64,000 bases of DNA from Pycnopodia helianthoides (taxonomy: Eukaryota > Echinodermata > Asteroidea > Forcipulatida > Asteriidae), in assembly GCA_032158295.1 (NCBI GenBank), contig CM063253.1:5735001-5799000 (forward strand), given 5' to 3'. Every line of letters starts with the position of its first letter. Positions within the stretch are counted from its first letter, which is position 1. Made by a program: the position numbers and the translations under genes. Below the pieces are notes generated by a model. It saw only the letters and a program-made list of their open reading frames with translations, ran no database searches and was not told the origin of the DNA. This document shows positions 35,513-48,600 of this stretch, piece after piece.

Positions 35513-35667
35513 GGGCCTGTAATTACACAGAGGCCACGGAGGCCATGTCCCAAGTTGCTCTGGTCTTGGTGCCCCCTAAAAAGTTTCCCATAAAAGATTG
35601 CCAACAGGAGTGCCCCTTGAAAAATGAAAACAGCCTTGCCCTCTCAAAGGTGAAATTCCTGGCCTGT
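35513..35667. repeat. MITE-like repeat, family J
   Basis: CGGGCCTGTAATTACA and GAAATTCCTGGCCTG are inverted, with 'GAGGCCACGGAGGCCATG' inside. It abuts the SINE that starts about 20 bp later. Confidence 0.7.
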
Positions 35668-35684
35668 TGTATTCGTAGGGTGTC

Positions 35685-36032
35685 ATGGCCGAGCGGTTTA
35701 GAGCATTGGATTCAAGTTCTGGTGGTCGAGTCGTGGGGTGTGGGTTCGGGTCCCGGTCATGACACTTGTGTCCTTGAGCAAGATGCTTTACTATAGTTGC
35801 TTCTCTTCGCCCAGGGGTATAAATGGGTACCTGCGAGGGTAGAGGTTGATATTGTGTATGAAAATGCCTTCGGAGCGCCACGGCAGCACAGGGCTGTATA
35901 CTCCGCAGGGAGTTGAGAAAGATTACAGGAATGTTGTTGGCCCAATGACCAGGGCACTAATGTTAAGCGCATTGATACGTTATTGTGAAATGCGCTATAT
36001 AAGAACTAGTTATTATTATTATTATTATTATG
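35685..36032 (+). mobile_element. tRNA-derived SINE, family A (full length)
   Basis: Reference copy for the family. Head GTGTCATGGCCGAGCGGTTTAGAGC (A box), then GGTCCCGGTCATGAC around the B box. Body: 'TTGAGCAAGATGCTTTAC', 'ATAAATGGGTACCTGCG', 'GTATACTCCGCAGGGAGTTGAG' and 'AATGCGCTATATAAGAACTAG', with an (ATT)n tail. The head resembles a Ser/Leu-type tRNA. Confidence 0.88.
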
Positions 36033-36049
36033 AGCAAATAAACCCAGTT

Positions 36050-37550
36050 TTGAGTTTTGGGAGGAAATGCCTGGTTTTGGCACGGAGTGTCGCAATGAAA
36101 CATTTTGAAAAATGGCTGCTTCAGAGTTGAGATTGGACCGATTGCCGGAATTCATTGAAATATTTAGTTCTTTCATTTTGTTGTACATTGTCAAAGACGT
36201 TATAATTGTAATCAGGGATTTACCCCCTCGTTAGATGTTGTTATTTATTGAGACATAATTGTAAGTATTTATAAATTGTTTGGCGCTAAAGATTCAGAAG
36301 TTATGTACAGTGGTTTAATTCCCCTTAGGTGGAAAAAAGGTGTTTTTAGTTCGGTTTGATACTCTTGATCTGGGGATTTAGGGGGCTTCTAATTAAGTCA
36401 TTAGCGAGTTGGATTTGAATGATGTCTGGTACAATGCCTTGTTCAGTCACAAGTGAATGCTCAACCGGAAATTCCCCAGACTAAATCCAGTGTTGCTATG
36501 TCACATGGTCTGGTAGCATCAGTGATAATGTTCAAAAAATTTGGTTGAGCTTCGGATCTTTGAATCAAGTTAGAGTAGAGCATGGAAAGGGTTGGCAAGG
36601 CAGCTGCTGCGTTTGAATCTAGATTAAGTGCAGCATTTTTAAGCTTGGTAAATCTATTTCTGGTGTGCTTACTGTCTTTGAATCAATATAAGGTACAGCA
36701 TTGGTGGTGTAGGTATTTCAGTACTGGTGGCTTTCTATACAAAAAAGAGAGAAAAAAAAGACAGGCCTAAAATCCATGTGTTTGTCTTTAAAAGGAGAAC
36801 ACACACCAAGCAAGGCACAAATTTTTACGGATAATGCTGTACACAATACGGATACAATTTACATGGAACTGTGTGCGTTGCTTGGCACGTATTTTCATGA
36901 TAAGGCATTGCGCGCTATGCATTACACACCTCGCATGACAGGCACATGGATTTCTGGCCTTAGTCCACCTTTTTTTCCCAAAGTACTAAATATGATTGAT
37001 TTTGAAAACATTCATATATTTAAATTGTATTGATTTTATTGTTAAATGAGGGCTAAGTACTGGTGCTTTTCTTCCTAATGCCCTTTGTGATTCCATTGTT
37101 TGCAACTGAGCTATGCACAATTGTTACAAAAGAATGTGGTACTATTTTTAGTTTTTCCTTTTCGTTTTCATTCTGTTTGTGAGTACATATTTTGCTACAT
37201 TATGCACAAGACTATTTTATACAAACCAAGAGAGTGGTTCAGTGCTGTGTGTTTTTTTATAATAATTTGCATGAATATTTGGACGTTAAATTTAATCTGA
37301 TCTTCAATAAGATCAAAATTATTCTTCCATCCAGCATGGGCAAGCATCGAGGTGTTTCATGGGCTGAACTTGATTTGCAAGTGTGCAATTTTTTAGGCCT
37401 TGGTTTATCCTGTTCAAATCACACAAGCGCATATCCGCTGCAAGCCCAAAGTTTTTGGCTACTTCCAGCTCCAAAACTGGCACATTGTATGTGTGTAATT
37501 TTACCCCAAATCACCCACTTCATTGATCAAGAGCATTTCTTATGTCAGAA
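36050..37550. other. Intergenic stretch with no recognised gene or repeat
   Basis: AT-rich sequence free of the window's common MITE families. Several short ORFs (for example 36776-37033 and 37192-37563 on plus) have no recognisable family, no start-context support and no matching splice pattern. It may be distal 3' UTR of the LAP gene or plain intergenic DNA. Confidence 0.35.
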
Positions 37551-37553
37551 ACC

Positions 37554-38405
37554 AGTGTTGTAAGTCTGGAGTCCGCTCTCGGTACCCAGACCGGGTGTGG
37601 AGACCGAGTCTTCCAAATCGAGACGTGCGAACAGGCGAGACTTCTAACAAATTGAGTCTTGGAAGGGAAGGTCTCGGTCTCAGACTTAGTGGTCTCGACG
37701 ACAACACTGACAGAAACTTTTATTTCGTTGTATCTCTAGAGACTGCTCTCAGTACCCAGACCGGATGTGGAGACCGAGTCTTCCAAATCGAGACCTGCGA
37801 ACAGGCGAGACTTCTAACAAATTGAGTCTTGGAAGGGAAGGTCTCGGTCTCAGACTTAGTGGTCTCGACGACAACACTGACAGAAACTTTTATTTCGCTG
37901 TAAGTCTGGAGACTGCTCTCGGTACCCAGACCGGGTGTGGAGACCGAGTCTTCCAAATCGAGACCTGCGAACAGGCGAGACTTCTAACAAATTGAGTCTT
38001 GGAAGGGAAGGTCTCGGTCTCAGACTTAGTGGTCTCGACGACAACACTGACAGAAACTTTTATTTCGCTGTAAGTCTGGAGACTGCTCTCGGTACCCAGA
38101 CCGGGTGTGGAGACCGAGTCTTCCAAATCGAGACCTGCGAACAGGCGAGACTTCTAACAAATTGAGTCTTGGAAGGGAAGGTCTCGGTCTCAGACTTAGT
38201 GGTCTCGACGACAACACTGACAGAAACTTTTATTTCGCTGTAAGTCTGGAGACTGCTCTCGGTACCCAGACCGGGTGTGGAGACCGAGTCTTCCAAATCG
38301 AGACGTGCGAACAGGCGAGACTTCTAACAAATTGAGTCTTGGAAGGGAAGGTCTCGGTCTCGGACTTAGTGGCCTCTGCGACAACACTGACAGAAACTTT
38401 TAATT
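37554..38405. repeat. 170-bp tandem array, about five units
   Basis: Units start near 37562, 37732, 37902, 38072 and 38242, at exactly 170-bp steps and with very few differences. Each contains GGTACCCAGACCGGGTGTGG, GAGACCGAGTCTTCC, ACAGGCGAGACTTCTAAC and a GGTCTCGGTCTCAGAC block complementary to the GAGACCGAG part. ORFs of 60-80 aa inside recur once per unit and are artefacts. Confidence 0.93.
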
Positions 38406-38487
38406 CTGAGAAGACCTTAGTCTTTGAAGAAACGAATGAAAAAGACAAGTCCAATTATTAAACTTTTCTTGCTTAAATTATCAAAGG

Positions 38488-38686
38488 GCAAGTTCGGGTG
38501 GGCGACTAGAGTGATTAGACTAGAGTGACTAGACTAACCAGAAACAGTGTGAAAGTGTGTGACGTAGCTCTTAAATTGACTAGATCGACCATGCCCCAGT
38601 GCATGGTCGAGCTAGTCAATCTCCCTGTGCTCTATGGTTTCTGGTGAGTCTAGTCATTCTAGTCGCCCACCCGAACTTGCTCAAAG
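38488..38686. repeat. MITE-like repeat with 25-bp inverted ends
   Basis: AAGTTCGGGTGGGCGACTAG at the left is inverted at the right as CTAGTCGCCCACCCGAACTT. The internal arms ATCGACCATGC and GCATGGTCGAG form a second hairpin. Confidence 0.85.
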
Positions 38687-39204
38687 TAAAACAAGCTCAA
38701 TGGGCTTCTGGTAATCAGTGGAGCCCGTTTGTGTGAAGTGGGCGCGGCTTACAGTGGAATTTTGTCACACTTCAGAACAGGATTATAGAATGTAGATTAT
38801 TATACAGTGCTTATGCATTCGCTCTCGTCAGCTAGTAAAACTATTTTTCTGTCCGGTGGAAGCCGTTGGAAACTTGGGATGAATGAGTGACGGTACTTAT
38901 CATGCACCAATGTAAAGTTCTAGCCAAAATAATATGTGGACTGTATCATGGTTTGAAGTGAAAAAAATTGTAAACATTTATTTTCAAGCCATGTTGGCTA
39001 AAAAAGGGCAGTTTGTTCTGTAGATAAAGTACTGCATTTGCTAATAAGTATTTATAAAAAAAAAAAACCTGATAGTTTTAGGTAGATATTTATAAAGAGA
39101 AAACAAACCTATATTCTTTCATGTATAGAGTAACTGCATACTTTCATACCATTTGTAGCTTTTTGTATTCAACGAAAATGGTCGGACATTTGTACAAAAA
39201 TAAA

Positions 39205-39700
39205 GTTGTTTCATTTTGGAGTTATTGAAGAGGAAGTCAGACTTGAGAATTCTGTTAGACCCTTTGTAGAAGTGTGAGTCATTGCAGGCGAAAAGATCTG
39301 AAACCAGAATCCAAATTTTATAATAGCAATCGTTTTATGGTGCCTTTTAAAAAAGGTTTCAAAATCGCTGTACGAAGCGACAGAGAACAGAAACTGTAGT
39401 AACCTGGAATAAAAAGCAAATGAGTTTTTAACGTGGCTTTGAAAGGATTCAAGAGATGATGCCCGACGGACGTGAAGAGGGAGATTATTCCATAATGTCG
39501 GTACTCGGTGCACTGACTGTGGGCCGTACTGCGTTTATAAGGTGTGTTGAAATGATTGGCTGCATATTGCGCCACAGCACAGTGTAAACCATTACATGGT
39601 GCTATGTAAAGGAATAGGTCTAATACTTCAAAACGTAGCTCCACAATACCTTGCAGAAAAATACTGAATGTTTCGCGCCTTGGAATGTTTCTGAAACAGA
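39205..39700 (-). mobile_element. Non-LTR retrotransposon 3' tail
   Basis: On the minus strand, LWNNLPLHVRRASSLESF followed by HVKNSFAF is the end of a LINE reverse transcriptase. Upstream coding remnants are broken by frameshifts (residues such as VELRFEVLDLFLYIAPCN in another frame). The 3' UTR includes 'GGATTCTGGTTTCAGATCTTTTC'. Confidence 0.7.
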
Positions 39701-39744
39701 TATAATGGCGCCATACAAATGCTGTGAATCATCATCATTTCCAC

Positions 39745-40020
39745 TTTTGGGCAACCCCTGCAGTTTGAGATTTTAAGGAGCTCCTGGGAACAGTATCCCT
39801 AACACTAGAGAAGTAGATCAAAGAGCAGGATTTCTTTACATCTAAAAAAAATATACAAGAGAAGAAGAAAAGATCTGAATCCAGGATCCGAATATTTATA
39901 ATAGCAATCATTTTATAGCGCCTTTTACAAAGGTTTCCAAGTCGCTGTACAAATATTACAGTCATCTGTTTCACCAGACAGACAGACAGACACATAAAAA
40001 AGTCAGACAAAAGTCTGTAA
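39745..40020 (-). mobile_element. Second truncated copy of the same LINE 3' UTR
   Basis: 'AAAGATCTGAATCCAGGATCC' and 'AATAGCAATCATTTTATAGCGCCTTTTACAAAGG' repeat the 39285-39365 sequence. A (GACA)n run is at 39977-39992. Confidence 0.55.
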
Positions 40021-40159
40021 TCCCTGCTTTTGTCTCATTGTACCTGTGAGCAATAAACATGTGCACAAAGCTAAAAGTAGTAGTCCATGCCGATTTCCTA
40101 CCCCCCCCCCCCCAGATAGTAGCAGGACAGTTCTTTTCAGAACTGAGAAGTCTCCCGAA

Positions 40160-40316
40160 TTCCGAAAATCTACTCCGCGGTAGTAGAACAAATAACAAGA
40201 CAAGTTCTCTAAAGAACAAAAATCTACACAGCAAAGTAGATAATTATACACATGGTGTTACGGCACACCGAATATACATCATTACCTCACCATGCAATGC
40301 CTCAAAAACCATATAA
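40160..40316 (+). repeat. Family F repeat
   Basis: 'CTACTCCGCGGTAGTAGAAC', 'GACAAGTTCTCTAAAGAAC', 'CATGGTGTTACGGCACACCG', 'CATGCAATGCCTCAAAAACC'. Further copies are at 45727-45868 (+), 47003-47165 (-) and 52688-52812 (+). Confidence 0.75.
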
Positions 40317-40673
40317 CAATAAACATAGTTTCATAGATTTGTAAAAAAATAGAATGAAACTATGAAATGACAACGAGGAAGTAGAAAAACCCAAGGAGAA
40401 TATTTATCATAATGTAGAAGTTTATTCACAGTTTGACTAATAAGTAAACATACATGTACATGTAACACCCATCAAAATATCATCCTCCAATAGACAAACA
40501 TTTTCTTGTGAAAGGTAAGGTACAACATTGGTTCAAAAACCCTGATCAGTAAATGACGGAGTCAATACTGAAGAGCTCAAAATTATGAACGATTTACAAA
40601 ATAATTATTATTAAATATGGACATGATGTTGTTCAACTTCGCTCTGATTTTCTGATTTGTGTTGCCCTCTTTA

Positions 40674-41412
40674 AAGGTATTGTACACTTTCGGTAACAGC
40701 TCAAAATCAGTGTCCACATTTTGTGTGGTTAAACATATGCATGAACAAACGAACCTGTGAAAGTTTGAGCTCAATTGGTCATCGAGGTCACAAGAAAATA
40801 GTGAAAAGAGATCTTATGTGTTTTCTGTTTTTTCAAATTATTGCACGCGTGATAAAAACTTTTGTTTTACTCATTTCTCAGAAACGATAGCATTTTAGGC
40901 AGAAATATTTTAAGGAACCCTTTCTACCATTACTTACTTTAAATCATGTAAGTTATGTGTGAATCTGTGAACATTGTGTTTTTCGATCTTACCAATAGTG
41001 TACAGGGCCTTTAAATCAGTAAAATTGTTCTCAAAGGCAGTGGATACTTTTGGTTATTACTCAAGAAATACATTACCATCAAAACTTACTGGGTAAGGAG
41101 GAGCACCTGAGAGCTGCTGATAGTATAACACATTGTGAGAAACAACTCTCTCTGACTGTCATTGCTCTATGCTCTGAAGTAATGTAGTTTTTGAGAAAGA
41201 GGTAATTTCTCACTAAAATATTTGTATCTGATCGGACATTGGAAAGCACACAATTCTATGCATCGGGGTGTTTTTTTCTTTAATTATTTTCTTGCAACTT
41301 CGAAGACCAACTGAGCCCAAATTTTCACAGGTTTGTTATTTTATGTATATGTTGGAATACACCAAGTGAGGATATTGGCCTTTGACAATTACCAAAAGTA
41401 TATCCTGCCTTT
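40674..41412. repeat. Two adjacent family C MITE-like copies
   Basis: 40674-41012 begins AAAGGTATTGTACACTTTCGG and ends AATAGTGTACAGGGCCTTTAA (inverted). 41036-41412 begins AAGGCAGTGGATACTTTTGGTTA and ends ACCAAAAGTATATCCTGCCTT. Both share 'TTTGTTATTTTATGTATATG'-type motifs. Confidence 0.7.
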
Positions 41413-41817
41413 AAATAGCCTGAACGTCTAGAAAAGTCTATATGCCATGTAACCTGTGACATCACTCGTTTATAAAAGAGCCACAGAGCCTTGACTTCCT
41501 TAGGCTACGGCTATGGCCTTTATAGCGATCTAGCCGTAATCGTACCCATGAATTCAGACACAGGCTAAGGCTGACACTTTTATGCCCCGACATAAAAACT
41601 GAAAATTTGTATTAATTTAAATGCTTAAATTTAAATTTTGTTTATATACGCAAAGAAAACTTTATGTTTAATGTTCACAATTGAAGACATATCGTAAAAT
41701 GATTCTTGTAAAGACTGATTAAACTGTTCAATATCCATTGTTGTACCTTCCCTTTCAATATAAAAAAAAAATCCTTTCTCAAGCGATTATTGTTGAACAT
41801 GTACAAAAATCAACAAT

Positions 41818-42155
41818 CACAATACCATGGTCAAGTGGTTAGACTGCAGGACTTGCAATCACAAGGTTGTGGGTTTGAATCCGGCCAAGCTAGATGATGA
41901 TTTAGGAATGACTAGAAAAAGTATTGTGGTTACTGAATCACAATTGATTGCTTTGAGCAATTCATAATCATAGATGTTAAAACCAATGTTTGTATGAGAG
42001 AGATTGGCTGTTCCAAGCTTGGTGTTTATATCCCCTTGTGGGAGCTTTGCCCAAGTTCCCTTGTTCGGAAGATCATCTGAACAAACAAACAAACAAACAA
42101 ACAAACAAACCAAAAAACAAACAAACAAACAAACAAAAAACAAACAAACAATACC
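41818..42155 (+). mobile_element. tRNA-derived SINE with (CAAA)n tail
   Basis: Head ATACCATGGTCAAGTGGTTAGACTGC (A-box type), then TGTGGGTTTGAATCCGGCC (B box). A ~170-bp body ends in a ~70-bp AACA/CAAA tract (42079-42150). It is distinct in body from families A and G. Confidence 0.8.
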
Positions 42156-42699
42156 TTGAAGAACAGTCTCTGTAAAATGAAAACATTGACCTTTTTTAAA
42201 AATAAAAACAGAATTACAAAACGCTTTTATCTCCGGAATGAAAGTGTTCATAACGCACGATTTGATTGAAACAGTAAACAAGACGTTTTAAATAATATTT
42301 TAACTTAAAAAGCTGGTAAATCATTACAAATAACTCTGCAAAAAAAAAATTGACTCTCACAGGCCGGAATACCCCCAAAAATCCCACTTTTCAATGTTGT
42401 CAGAAAATATACAGCATAAGGTCATAGGTCAGAGGTAACAACTTATACAGTTAAAGGAGACAGCTGTCCACAAGGAAAAACTCCAAGCAGATTAATTCTT
42501 TCTTGTGAGTGATGCTCGTTTCAGTTGAAGCTCAAAAAGGCGAGAGTTCTTCTACAGCTTTGCTGCTCAAAGGCAACGAGTCTCAACAATCAAAATATCT
42601 GAAGATGGTAACGAGCTACATGGCTATAGGTCAAAGATCATGTGGGCTAAAGGTCTTAGGTCGATATGCTAATTCAACATGACATCTGCAGAGTGTTGT

Positions 42700-45600
42700 T
42701 TACAGATAGAGACTGGCCGCAAATACAATGTCCCTCTTGATCTTCACAATACCTGAAAACAAAACAAACAACAACAAAATGTCGATCAGGGAAAATCGTT
42801 TGCGGGTGACAGAATAGTCTGTTGGGTAGGTGGTGGGATTGTGCCTTTGATGAATGATACAACCATGGAATTTGGCACACAGTCAGAGTATGTCGTGAGA
42901 ACGGTTTCTGGCTTAAAGGCCATCACAGATTGATCCTTTGACAAAATACAGGTTGAACAACAAACAATTTAAAAAACTTTCAAACTAGCTGCCATTGCTT
43001 GTTGTTCTACATATACTGTTTCAAAGACAAATCTGCAATGGTCCTACAGCCAAATATCTCTCTCACGACATACTCTGACTGTGTGCCCAATTCCATGCTT
43101 GTATCATCAAAGGCACAAATTCCTCCAAAGCTTTCCCCTATCTGCCCCACCACAATTGCTTTTCTCTAAACCCAGGGCCCAATTTCATAAAGTGTTTAGC
43201 AGAGAATAGTGCTTAACACATTTTTTTGCTAAGCAAAAAATGAGTGGGGTACCAGTCACAACAATGTAAACTTCATGGAAAGTTGGCTGGTGGCCAGTTT
43301 CTGGTAAGCAATATTTTTATGTGCTTAGCATTTTTTTGTGCTCACAAGCTTTATGAAATTGGGCCCAGGTGTGCAAATGGGAACCTGAGAGGGCATTGTG
43401 TTGGATTAACCCCTTCAGGCCATATAAGCAGCTTAAATGCATACTCCCCATAGAGTCAAGAAAGTTTGTGGAATGATTAAGTATGCCTGATGAACAGAGA
43501 TAGTACAGGACCCAATTTCATAGAGCTGCTTAAGCAGAAAATATTGCTTAACAAGTGTCTGCTAAGCAGAAATGAGCAGGATACCAGACACAAATTGTAC
43601 ACGTGACGTGGTAGTTTGGCTGGTAACCTTGCTCTGGTAAAGCATAATTGTGTTGTGCTTAGCTACTTATTGTGCTTAAGCAGCTCTATGAAATTGGGCC
43701 CAGTTGTAAAGTGAATTGGTCTAGCTACTCTGATATGTGCACTTTATAAGAATAAAGTATTACTGTTGTTATTTTATGTTAAATAAATGCCTCTGTAAAT
43801 TTTTTTCAACAGGTTTCTGCTGAGCAAAAAAGGGTTTCAGCATCCTATATATTTGAGTGAATCTCTCACCTCCGGCAAACTTGTTTTCCAGTTCTGTGTT
43901 TCCGATGGCTTTGGCCGCGTGGCACATTTCTCTCATCAGCTCCTCTAGTCTCCTCATGCAGCGGATTATACTTCCTGTCAAATCACATCAAGATAAAAAA
44001 CCAATAGTCAGTGTCAAGCGGAGAAAGTATAGGTTAACTTCTTGAAAGAAGACTAGTTTTTAAACATTAGGCCTGATCTGTCAACTATCCCGTTTGTAAG
44101 TGTGACGTCATTCCACTGTAATCAACGCTCACTTCACACAAATAAGAAAATAATTGATTTTTTTTTCTTTGAGGATTTATGTATGAACAAAATATATTAT
44201 ACTATTTTTGGTTTATTTATTTACTGCACTGGCGGCCAAGCAGGCCGAAAAGTACATTTACAGATAGAACTAATTCATGTAGGTAAAAATATATATAAAC
44301 AATTTAATAAAGAATAACAAGAATATTAACCACATAATTTATAATGAAAACACGCATAATTTTTAAAAAGGGGCTAGAAAAAAGAAAAAAAAACACCTTT
44401 GAAAGAGTTTTGACAATAACAAAAAGCACAATAGAAGATTTAAAAGGGGTCTCTGAAAAGACATGACAAGCAAATAGTTCTGGGACTTGTTCTGCAATGT
44501 CATAAATTCCTTGTCATAATTATTCTTTCTGTCTTTTAAACAACTGCTTTGAAAAGTGTGACTCGGTGAAATTACACACAAGGTACATGTATACCAGGTT
44601 TGGAGCCGCAAGTAGCCACAAACCTTGACCTACAGAAGATGTGCTTTAGCACTTGGGGTAAAATGACACACAAAGGTACATGTATGCCAGGTTTGGAGCC
44701 GCAAGTAGCCACAAACCTTGCACCTACAGAGGATGTGCTTTAGCACTTGGGGTAAAACTACACACAAAGGTACATGTATGCCAGGTTTGGAGCCGCAAGT
44801 AGCCACAAACCTTGCACCTACAGAGGATGTGCTTTAGCACTTGGGGTAAAATGACACACAAAGGTACATGTACGCCAGGTTTGGAGCCACAATTAGCCAC
44901 AAACCTTGCACCTACAGAGGATGTGCTTTAGCACTTGGGGTAAAATTACACACAAAGGTACATGTATGCCAGGTTTGGAGCCGCAAGTAGCCACAAACCT
45001 TGCACCTACAGAGATGTGCTTTAGCACATGGGGTAAAATGACACACAAAGGTACATGTATGCCAGGTTTGGAGCCGCAAGTAGCCACAAACCTTGCACCT
45101 ACAGAAGATGTGCTTTAGCACTTGGGGTAAAATTACACACAAAGGTACATGTATGCCAGGTTTGAAGCCGCAAGTAGCCACAAACTTGCACCTACAGACG
45201 ATGTGCGTACAGGTGATGCAATGACCACCAACAGCATGGGTGGGATTTCTTGGACCAGCACTGTATAAATCAGTGGCCCTTCATCAAAAGGTTCTATCCA
45301 TCATACACCACCTAGCATACTTTGACTAATTGAATGCATGCACCTTGGCCGTAATGCTTCAAAAATATATTGCTATACAAAAAAAAACCAAAGCCCAGAA
45401 CAACGAATCATCGCACAAAACCCGTTCGCATTGAAGATAAAATCAACAAATAAATATAACAACAAACATCGTTACAAATCAATCCACAGAACATGTCCAA
45501 GCAGTAAATACAAAAATAACCGAAACACTTATCACGAATAACTGCAAATTTGACACGACTAGATAAGTTACTATACAATGAGAATATGCATTTTGTGTAA

Positions 45601-48600
45601 TAATAGAATACAGACTAGCTTTAAGCAAAAAAAAACAACAACAGAGTTTCAAGTTAGCTTTACTTGTAATAGTTACTTCTTAAGTAATAGTTACTTATTA
45701 ATAAAGAGACTACTGAGGAAAATTCTACTCCGCGGTAGTAGAACAAATAGCAAGACAAGTTCTCTTAAGAACAAAATCTACACAGTAAAGTAGATCATTA
45801 TACACATGGTGTTACCGTAAACCGAATATACATTGATACCTCACCATGCAATGCCTCAAAAACCATATAAGATTACTGATATCGTTACTAGGACTGTAAT
45901 TTGCACATTTATTCATTTGACACATCATACAGCACAAAATAGCGCCAATAACAGATTGAATAGGAAACAAGAAGAAATATTCAGTTTTAGCAGTACGAGG
46001 AAAAAACCCAATGGGGGAAAACCGACACAATCAGGTAGGGACTGAAAACCCAATCCACATGCAAGGCTCTGGTCTGAGGTGGCATTCGAACCGGCTCCAG
46101 AAGTGGCAGGGAAAAAAAAACCACCGAGTCAACCTAATCCCCAACCTGGGGCCAATTATATAAAGCTATTTAGCAGAAAATAGTGCTTAACACATTTCTT
46201 TGCTAAGCGAAAAAATGAGTTGGGTACCAGTCGCAACAATGTAAACTTTATGGAATGTTGGCAGGTAGCCAGTTTCTGGTAAGCAATCTTTTTTCTGTGC
46301 TTAGCATTTTTTTTGGTGCTTACAGGCTTTATGAAATAGACCCTTCCCATGAAATATGTAAACTACATTCACGCATGCGTACAGACGCTGCTGGTTGGCA
46401 AACGCCATAGAGTTGTGCACTAGGCAGACACACAAACGCATGTGCGTCACGCCACCATCAGTCCCATGCAAAAAGGCGCGATGTTCACTCATTTTGCCAA
46501 CCAGTAGGGAGAGTGCGCACGCGCGATGTTCAATTTGCATATTTCATGGGAAGGGTCTATTGGGCCCTGATTGCAATGTTTATGACATTGTAATAAACTA
46601 TTTCAAGCACATCCTGTGTTTTGGGGGGTCCTACCTTCAAACACGTCGGTCATCTTGCATATTTCAGCAAACGTTGAGCCGTTGGCCCAGGCGAAGACGA
46701 CGTCCATCATCTGAGGTTTGAACGACTCCACGTAGTCCTCCTCCACTACAGCTAACTTTGCCTCTGCACTCACCTTGGCGATCCTACGAGCAGAATCCTA
46801 AGAAGAGTCAAAGAAATGTAAAATAAAAGGTAATAAGGAAATTTTTTGGGGGGTTGAGCAAATTAATTGAAAAGTGGGTGGGGTGGGTTGGGTCCTTCGT
46901 TATAGAATTCAACTCGGCAGGCATTTGTCTTTTCAAACCCTATACCTAAGGATGTCAAGTTTAAACCTTTGACAAGCAGGATGAAGTTTGAGAGGGTCAA
47001 GCCACAAGAAGTATATGGTTTTTGAGGCTCTGCATGGTGAGGTATCAATGTATATTCGGTTTGCAGTAACACCATTATGTGTATAAATATCTACTTTGCT
47101 GTGTAGATTTTGTTCTTTAGAGAACTTGGTCTTGCTATTTGTTCTACTACCGCGGAGTAGATTTTCAGAATTCAAGAGACTTCCAAGTTCTGAAAAGAAC
47201 TGTCCTGCTTATTAACTACTACCTGGGCGGGAGGTAGGAAATCGGCCTGGACTACTACTTTAGTGTTGTTGATTGGGGGGACTTCTCGTAATGAACTGCA
47301 CTGTTGCGGAGTGAGTTCTTTTTTGTCTCAACGTTTCGACTAGCTTGCTCTAGTCATCGTCAGGAGACGTTACATGAAGTAATTAGCAAAAACAGCTGGA
47401 AAAACATGGCCAAATGGAATCTTGTATAAAACAGTTAAGTAATGTCTCTCCTTACCTGCATTTGTCTGAGTGGACCCGATAGCTGCTCCGATAGCCTGGG
47501 CGTGTTCTTAGATTTCTCCTCGAACACAAAACAGCTGAGTAGCGCAACAATCTGCTCAGGTTTCAGGCTATTGAAGACGCCGTTAAAGATGAGTTCTGTG
47601 AGTAACAACTCGTCCCCACTATATAAAGACCGGAAAAAATAATTCAGGACTGGTTTGGGGGAAAACTACATCAAAATATGACAGGGGTTTGTGATGAGAA
47701 ACATGAACACTTCAGCAGAAAATGATAATAAAAATTAACAACTTTTATAAAGCGCATAACACATACTGAATAAACATGTCCCTATGGGCTGTAGAGAAAA
47801 AAGACAACAAAATACAAATACAAGATGTACTAGATGTCAAACAAAATGCATGATTTAAATGTTCTACCCCAACCCCTCCCACCACACCCATCTGACCTTC
47901 ACCCACACCCAGTTCAACCCCAACCCCTCCCATCACACCCATCTGACCCTCACCCACACCCAGTCCTACCCCAACCCCTCCCAGAACACCCATCTGACCT
48001 TCACCCACACCCAGTCCTACCCCAACCCCTTCACCCACACCCATCTGACCCTCATCCACACCCAGTCCTACCCCAACCCCTTCACCACACCCATCTGACC
48101 CTCACCCACGCCCAGTCCTACCCCGACCCCTCCCGCTCCACCCATATGACCTTCACCTACACCCAGTCCTACCCCAACCCCTCCCACTCCACCCATATGA
48201 CCTTCACCCACACCCGGTCCTACCCCAAACCCTCCCGCTCCACCCATATGACCTTCACCCACACCCAGTCCTACCCCAACCCCTTCACCCACACCCATCT
48301 GACCCTCACCAATGCCCAGTCCTACCCCAACCCCTCCCACTCCACCCATATGACCTTCACCCACACCCGGTCCTACCCCAAACCCTCCAGCTCCACCCAT
48401 ATGACCTTCACCCACACCCAGTCCTACCTGCTTATTTCACAAGCAACCCGTCCTTTCATCTCGATGACATCTGCCACTGTGGCATACCCGAGTCTCCTTA
48501 TAACTCTCTTTCTGCACTTCAGCTCATCCAGCTGGATAACCGTCTTAGCTTTTTTCAATTCTCGCTTAGCAGCTTTCACCTCCGAGGCAATCTGTCAAGA

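Noticed and set aside
36776..37563. Two ORFs in the LAP-MTREX intergenic region
   Set aside because: No family recognised and no splice structure. They could be 3' UTR. Kept only as a gap description.
44893..45181. Cys-rich repeat ORFs
   Set aside because: By-products of the 94-bp tandem repeat; each peptide recurs once per unit.
13690..45205. CRISPR-like arrays
   Set aside because: The tandem units are contiguous with no unique spacers, and the sequence is eukaryotic.
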